58,347 nt of DNA from Burkholderiales bacterium RIFOXYD12_FULL_59_19. GTDB lineage: Bacteria > Pseudomonadota > Gammaproteobacteria > Burkholderiales > Burkholderiaceae_C. The DNA lies in the NCBI GenBank assembly GCA_001771065.1, contig MESQ01000013.1, positions 1-58,347 of the forward strand, written 5' to 3'. Made by a program: the position numbers and the translations under genes. Shown one piece after another: positions 53,773-58,347 of the stretch. Each line of letters starts with the position of its first letter. Position 1 is the stretch's first letter. The notes under the pieces were generated by a model, which saw nothing but the letters and a program-made list of their open reading frames with translations, searched no databases and was not told the origin of the DNA.

Positions 53773-55221
53773 TTACTGACCGGCGCGCACAAGGCGCAGG
53801 TAGTAGCTTCTGGTAAGCAAGTCGAGACCCACATTGCCATCCGCGAAATCGACGCTCCAAACCTGAGTCGTGGGTGCGTTCACACTCAGGCTGGAGGTGA
53901 TGTACGGCTTTGACTCAGTGGCAGGGAAAACGCTGCCAACGATGGCCGGATTCGAGCAAACCCGATTGACCAGTGACGCCAGCTCATTACGCGTCGGCAC
54001 CCGCCAGTCCGAATAGCCCTTGTCAGCAGCACTGTTGGCTTTACCAAGTTGCGTCACCACCGAAGCCACTGACCCAAAAGACAAGACCGTGCCGGTGTTG
54101 CAGGTGTTACCTGAATAGCCTTCGGGGCAGCTTTTCCACATCAAACCCGTGTGGGCATCGCTGACCGTGCCATCAACATGGTCGACAAACCGGTTGTCAC
54201 TGTTGTCACAGGCAGCATTGACAGGATGACCGCCACGGACCAGGCGAACGTTTCGCGCTGTCGCCTTGTTGCCAAATGAGACAACACCATTGCTGTCAGC
54301 ATCGACCATCCATGCATCCACAGCGCCGATGGCTGCGCGCTCTTCTGACGACCAGAACAGACCCGCCATGGCGTCGGCAGCCACACCCAAATAATCGGCA
54401 TTGGCCGTGATGCCCGTCGTTTTGCTGGTGTCCATCAAATTCAGGAGTTCGTTGGCAGTGGGCACACGCCAGTCGGTATAACCACACAGAGCCAGCCCGT
54501 TCACCGAGGTGACGTAGGCGGCCAGATCGGCATAGGCCTTGTTTTGTGCAGGCAATTTTTGCCAGCTCAAGCCCGTGACATTGTCCACCACGCAAGTACC
54601 AGCTTTGTCAAACGAAAAGCCCAATGCGCCGTCCGCAGAGGCGTTGGTCAAGGCGTGCGTATCGCGACCAAAAGCCGTCAGGCCAGTCAGTAGCGCCGTG
54701 GAACCCGTACCATTCAAACCACCCACATCGTCATTGATGATGATTCCCTCTGTGCTACCCCCTGCAGCGCCTTCGGATGACCAGGACAACTTGAGCGACT
54801 CATTGGGCTCGAACAGACCCTCCGTACAAACGGTAACGGTGAGCTTGCCCGTGCTACTGCCTGGCGCAATCGTGACCGATTTATTGGATAACGCAATAAA
54901 GTCAACGCCTGCACCACAAGCGTCACCGCCCTTGGCATACCCTGTGGGTTTGTCAACACTGCTGGTGCTGTAAGTCACCACCAGGCCACGCTCAACCGGT
55001 TTATTCAGCGTCACCACAAATTCCAGAAGACTGGCCTGCGCGGCACCCTCCAGAACCTGGGCGCTCGCCACGCTGGTCACAACCGCCTCGGGTGCCAGCG
55101 GTGCGCTACCGCCACCGCCGCCGCAGGCAACCAACGCCAGACTGGCAGCCATGGAAGAACCCAGGGATGCTGCGCGCAAAGGGGAGAGACTGAGTCGTTT
55201 CAGAAGTTGAAGGTGTTTCAT
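53773..55221 (-). CDS. Lipoprotein with Calx-beta and two DUF1566 domains
   Basis: A 482-residue predicted lipoprotein. The signal peptide ends in lipobox LVAC followed by GGGGGS. Residues about 55-165 form a Calx-beta-like domain ending GIIINDD. Two DUF1566/Lcl C-terminal modules follow, each with GYTDWRVPT or GYSDWRVPT and a closing YYLRLVRAG-type motif. It starts 15 bases after the giant protein's stop and shares its strand, so they are probably co-transcribed. It may anchor or assist the giant protein at the surface (inference). Confidence 0.75.
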   Translation of the reverse strand: MKHLQLLKRLSLSPLRAASLGSSMAASLALVACGGGGGSAPLAPEAVVTSVASAQVLEGAAQASLLEFVVTLNKPVERGLVVTYSTSSVDKPTGYAKGGDACGAGVDFIALSNKSVTIAPGSSTGKLTVTVCTEGLFEPNESLKLSWSSEGAAGGSTEGIIINDDVGGLNGTGSTALLTGLTAFGRDTHALTNASADGALGFSFDKAGTCVVDNVTGLSWQKLPAQNKAYADLAAYVTSVNGLALCGYTDWRVPTANELLNLMDTSKTTGITANADYLGVAADAMAGLFWSSEERAAIGAVDAWMVDADSNGVVSFGNKATARNVRLVRGGHPVNAACDNSDNRFVDHVDGTVSDAHTGLMWKSCPEGYSGNTCNTGTVLSFGSVASVVTQLGKANSAADKGYSDWRVPTRNELASLVNRVCSNPAIVGSVFPATESKPYITSSLSVNAPTTQVWSVDFADGNVGLDLLTRSYYLRLVRAGQ

Positions 55222-55236
55222 GTGTTTTCCTAAAAA

Positions 55237-58200
55237 TCAAAGTGACAGGGTATCAACCCAATACTCAAAGTTATCCTGGCTAAAGGTGTCCAGACCACTG
55301 ATCAGCGGTTGCTCACCCGGCGTTCCCAGAATATAAGACTGTTGCAAGCGACTGGCCAGACCGTAGCTGCTGTCAGACAACAAATTGTCGCCAATCAAAC
55401 CATTTATTCCAATGTCATTCAGCACAACATCACCTTGCAGCACAGCACTGGCGGCCGCTGGTGCCAGATAGCGACTGACCGCCGTGCTGGAAGTGAACTG
55501 CGGCGCAGGAGCAAACAAGGCGGCCGTGGATTGAACCGGCACTGGTGCAGCCAGCAAACTGCTGTTCAGCGGCAAGCCAGCAGCAATCAAGGCGGCATCA
55601 CCCTGAGGGAGCAAGGTGGCAGGGTCTTCCGTCACCCGCGTCACATTGCCGACCACGACGATTTGTTGGTACAACTGACCCGATCTCACCACGTCGAAGT
55701 ACGTGCGCCCGTCCACATCGGAGTGCCGCAATACCGACCCACCGGGTACATCAATCCGCACAACCTCTGCCACGGCCTCCAGGACATCACCGTTACTGCC
55801 CGACACCGGACCATAACCAGACAGGTTGATGGCCTTGGCAAAGATGTCTGCAGCTGCATCCATGTTCGCATCGGTAATGACTGCGCCACCGGTCCGAATG
55901 TCGACGACACCCTGCTGCGACAAGTCTCCTGACCTTGCATTGATGGTTGCGATGCTTACGGCAGCCGCATTGACGGCACTGATTTGAACATCACCACCAC
56001 GGCTTTCCAGGCGGGTGCCCGAGGCCATGGCGATATTGCCGCCAGTGCTGGACACGGCGACGGTATTGCTGCTCACGGTGCTGATGCCGGAGCCCAACAC
56101 AATGTTGCCCGTGGCATTCAGCTTGACAGCACCTGCCACCTGCACCGCACCGCCGATGCTGCTGTCCACGGTGATGGTGTTGCCCAGCACCTCAAGGCCA
56201 GTACCAACGATCGACGTCAAATCCGTGTTACCAACCACCGTGATGGCACCCAAACCTGCCTCACCAATCACCACGTTTCCAAAACCCGAGCCAATGGCCA
56301 GAACATCGCGCGTGGTCAGATTCAGCGCCCCGGCAAGCTCCTGGCCCACCGTGCTACCGATCATGATGTTGTTGCTGGTGGATGCCGACGTGAGGGTCAA
56401 CGTGCTGTTGGGCACGGTCGATTTCAGCGAATCGGCGCCGCCGAGCAAAGTCAATGTCTGTGCATCGATGGTCAGATTGCCATCCACTTGTACGACGGCC
56501 CCGCTGGCAAACTCAACGCTGCTGGCGCCCTGAATCGTCAAGGTGCCGCCCGCCGTCAAGGTCAGGCTCTTGTCGAACTTGACGGCACCAGTGGCGTTGA
56601 CCACCAGGTTACCGGTCACCGCGACGGTGTCATTGAAAGTGACGTTGTTGGCAGCCGTTACCGTCAGGGCATCAATGCCCGAGATGGTGCCAGTGACCAA
56701 CACGTCACTCTCAGACCTGAGCGCCAGTGTCTCATTGGCACCGCCCACACCTGCAATATTGCCCGTGATCGTCAGGCTGCCAGTCACCAAGTCACCGACA
56801 GTGTTGCCAGCAGTGATCACCGTGGCACCCGTTGCCACCTCGATCAGGCCATTGACCGTGACATTGCCCACCATGCTGATATCTGCCGCAGTCAGGGTGG
56901 TGGTGGCCAGGCTCCCCACAACCGTCAGGGCCGTGCCCGTCAGACCGCCCGAGACTGCCACGCTGTTGGCGACACCGCCAGCGTTGATGATCAGCGGATC
57001 ATTGAACACCACTGGTGTTGCCGTCGTGCCGTCACTTCCAATCAAGGAAATCGATTGGTTAGCCTGCGCGTTACCCAGTGTGATGTCGGCAAAGCCAGGT
57101 TGCAGCAAGTTGACCTCATCCAGTCCCAGATGCAACACCCCCCCCGGGTCCGCCCCGCCGATCACGATGGATGTCGGATTGCCCGATGTCAGCGTTGTCA
57201 CCAACAGGCTACCACCGTCACTGGCAAGCGGCGTGGTGATCTGCACTGAATTGGCCACCACATTGATGTCCTGGTTACTTCCAGTCAGTGACTCAGGCTT
57301 GCTGAACACGACCGTGCCGGTGACACTGGTGTCAATTTTCACCTCACCGGTGGTCACGATCACACTGGACAGTGTCACGACGTCGGCGGCAAAAATGGTC
57401 ACCGCGCCGCTGGTGCTCACAATGTTGGCATTGATCATCATGTCCGAGCCGGTGCCCAAGGCCTGTAGCAGCACCGAACCTGTGCCGTTGGCACTGATTG
57501 CTGTGTTGTCTGCTGCGGCTATGCCGTCGTTCAGTGTGATCGAGCCCGCTATGGTGCGCAGCACGATGTTGCCGTTGGTGCCAGCCACCAGGTCGCTTTG
57601 TGCCGCATCTGTCACGGTGCTGGTCGTCGCCGTGGCGCTGAAGTCGCTGACGCTGACCGTCACCGTGTCCACGCTCACTGCGTTGTCTTCTGTCATGAAG
57701 ATGCCCGCTGTGTCGGTGCCCGTGCTCAGTGCCGTCACTGTGCCCACGTTGGTGCTGAGGTGGTTGCCAGCTGCGCCAATCGCGTCGTCTGCTGCCAGGC
57801 GCAGGTTCGTCGCCGTCACGTTCTTGCTGCTGCCCGTCGCGTTGATGATGGCGCCCGTGTCAGCGAGGATGCTGACGTTGGCCGCTGTGACGTTGCCCAG
57901 CGTGACGTTGCTGGCCGCGTTGAGTCTTGCGCTGCTGGCTGTGGCCGTGACGTTGGCGTCTCCTGCCATTGTCAAAGCGCCGCCTTCTGCGTCCAGGCTG
58001 ATCGTGCCCGCTGTGCCGGTGCTGATGTCTACCAGGGTGGCAGTGCCGCTGCCCAGCAGTACATCGGTGGCCGCTTTCAGCGTGATGTGGCCCGTGCCAC
58101 TGATGATGTCGCTGTTGACCACCAGGTTGCCCGTGTTCACGTCGATCAGCACCGAGCCTGCGCCGTTGGCGCTGACTGCTGTGCCGTCTATGCCTGCACC

Positions 58201-58347
58201 TGTGGTGTTGGCCGTGCCGTTGTTCAGGGTGACCGTGCCACCAGCCACCAAGACGATGTTGCCGTTGGTGCCAGCCACCAGGTCGCTTTGTGCCGCATCT
58301 GTCACGGTGCTGGTCGTCGCCGTGGCGCTGAAGTCGCTGACGCTGAC
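55237..58347 (-). CDS. Giant repetitive surface protein, C-terminal 1036 residues
   Basis: The frame is open to the window's right edge, so the N-terminus is missing. The visible part is rich in Gly, Ala, Thr, Val, Asn and Ser with no Cys, built of strands like GNIVLVAGGTVTLNNGT, the pattern of a beta-helix adhesin of the filamentous-haemagglutinin type. A 230-residue period is visible at the left edge of the protein. The C-terminus ends NFEYWVDTLSL; there is no autotransporter barrel and no LPxTG. A surface adhesin or matrix protein is likely, and a two-partner system cannot be excluded without the N-terminus. Confidence 0.8.
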   Translation of the reverse strand, partial: VSVSDFSATATTSTVTDAAQSDLVAGTNGNIVLVAGGTVTLNNGTANTTGAGIDGTAVSANGAGSVLIDVNTGNLVVNSDIISGTGHITLKAATDVLLGSGTATLVDISTGTAGTISLDAEGGALTMAGDANVTATASSARLNAASNVTLGNVTAANVSILADTGAIINATGSSKNVTATNLRLAADDAIGAAGNHLSTNVGTVTALSTGTDTAGIFMTEDNAVSVDTVTVSVSDFSATATTSTVTDAAQSDLVAGTNGNIVLRTIAGSITLNDGIAAADNTAISANGTGSVLLQALGTGSDMMINANIVSTSGAVTIFAADVVTLSSVIVTTGEVKIDTSVTGTVVFSKPESLTGSNQDINVVANSVQITTPLASDGGSLLVTTLTSGNPTSIVIGGADPGGVLHLGLDEVNLLQPGFADITLGNAQANQSISLIGSDGTTATPVVFNDPLIINAGGVANSVAVSGGLTGTALTVVGSLATTTLTAADISMVGNVTVNGLIEVATGATVITAGNTVGDLVTGSLTITGNIAGVGGANETLALRSESDVLVTGTISGIDALTVTAANNVTFNDTVAVTGNLVVNATGAVKFDKSLTLTAGGTLTIQGASSVEFASGAVVQVDGNLTIDAQTLTLLGGADSLKSTVPNSTLTLTSASTSNNIMIGSTVGQELAGALNLTTRDVLAIGSGFGNVVIGEAGLGAITVVGNTDLTSIVGTGLEVLGNTITVDSSIGGAVQVAGAVKLNATGNIVLGSGISTVSSNTVAVSSTGGNIAMASGTRLESRGGDVQISAVNAAAVSIATINARSGDLSQQGVVDIRTGGAVITDANMDAAADIFAKAINLSGYGPVSGSNGDVLEAVAEVVRIDVPGGSVLRHSDVDGRTYFDVVRSGQLYQQIVVVGNVTRVTEDPATLLPQGDAALIAAGLPLNSSLLAAPVPVQSTAALFAPAPQFTSSTAVSRYLAPAAASAVLQGDVVLNDIGINGLIGDNLLSDSSYGLASRLQQSYILGTPGEQPLISGLDTFSQDNFEYWVDTLSL
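57563..58347 (-). repeat. 690-base repeat period within the giant protein gene
   Basis: Bases 57563-57657 and 58253-58347 are identical over 95 bases at an offset of 690, and the match is cut by the window edge. It encodes DFSATATTSTVTDAAQSDLV in both copies. Exact identity at the DNA level implies recent duplication or gene conversion. Confidence 0.85.

Noticed and set aside
55984..57249. 421-codon + strand frame inside the giant protein gene
   Set aside because: It is antisense to repetitive beta-strand coding sequence and its own sequence (His, Arg, Gln rich) has no recognisable domain.
57563..58347. Repeats near the right edge as a CRISPR array
   Set aside because: The period is 690 bases, in-frame with a long coding sequence, with no short direct repeats or unique spacers.
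55237..58347. Type V autotransporter for the giant protein
   Set aside because: The visible C-terminus has no 12-strand barrel or terminal aromatic signature of a barrel; it ends in a short hydrophobic tail. Two-partner secretion remains open.

Overview
The window looks like a high-GC betaproteobacterial chromosome, most likely Burkholderiales/Comamonadaceae (Rhodoferax- or Polaromonas-like). The evidence is the box-type benzoyl-CoA genes, paired aromatic-acid ABC transporters, a phasin, dapA next to bamC, and short intergenic palindromes of a kind I associate with that family. The genus is inference. I saw no rRNA, tRNA, CRISPR array or insertion sequence.

Region 1 (1-8354, +) is the end of an aerobic benzoate (box) operon: a 5'-truncated boxD, benzoate-CoA ligase, an alpha/beta hydrolase, and a complete five-component branched-chain-amino-acid-type (Liv/HAAT) ABC importer. 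Most junctions overlap or are a few bases long, so it reads as one transcript.

Region 2 (8465-20898, +) is a hydroxycinnamate (ferulate/p-coumarate type) cluster. It holds enoyl-CoA hydratase, feruloyl-CoA synthase, thiolase, HSD10-like dehydrogenase, 4-hydroxybenzoyl-CoA-type thioesterase, a second ABC importer with a fused permease-ATPase, an acyl-CoA dehydrogenase and a MarR regulator. The set predicts CoA-dependent beta-oxidative side-chain shortening to a benzoate-type acid. A promoter with an inverted repeat exactly filling its spacer precedes the first gene and is a candidate MarR operator.

Region 3 (20903-44147) is mostly core genome: parC and parE flanking two hairpins that share a loop but not stems, an MFS carrier, a 41-aa membrane peptide, a methyltransferase, dapA-bamC, a lutA-lutC-lutB operon ending in a thioesterase and a nitroreductase, a histone-deacetylase-family protein, a phasin with a strong promoter and a possible sRNA behind it, a DHH phosphoesterase, a ferredoxin, an RbgA-like GTPase, arfB, trhP, aroC, a CBS protein, metY and a hydrolase.

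Region 4 (44396-58347) is the most unusual part. A tight six-gene + strand operon encodes a SapC-family protein, a TolC-like outer-membrane channel, a periplasmic adaptor, a GAF-like/HlyD hybrid adaptor, a PqqD-like/M50 protease/HlyD fusion, and a 658-residue SecA-like ATPase without the usual SecA C-terminus. Convergent to it are a Calx-beta/DUF1566 lipoprotein and the C-terminal 1036 residues of a giant repetitive surface protein with no autotransporter barrel. No ABC-type export ATPase is present. My reading is a dedicated exporter in which a SecA-like motor and an M50/HlyD membrane protein feed a TolC channel, with the giant protein as its likely cargo. That assembly is inference; the domains and operon structure are directly visible.
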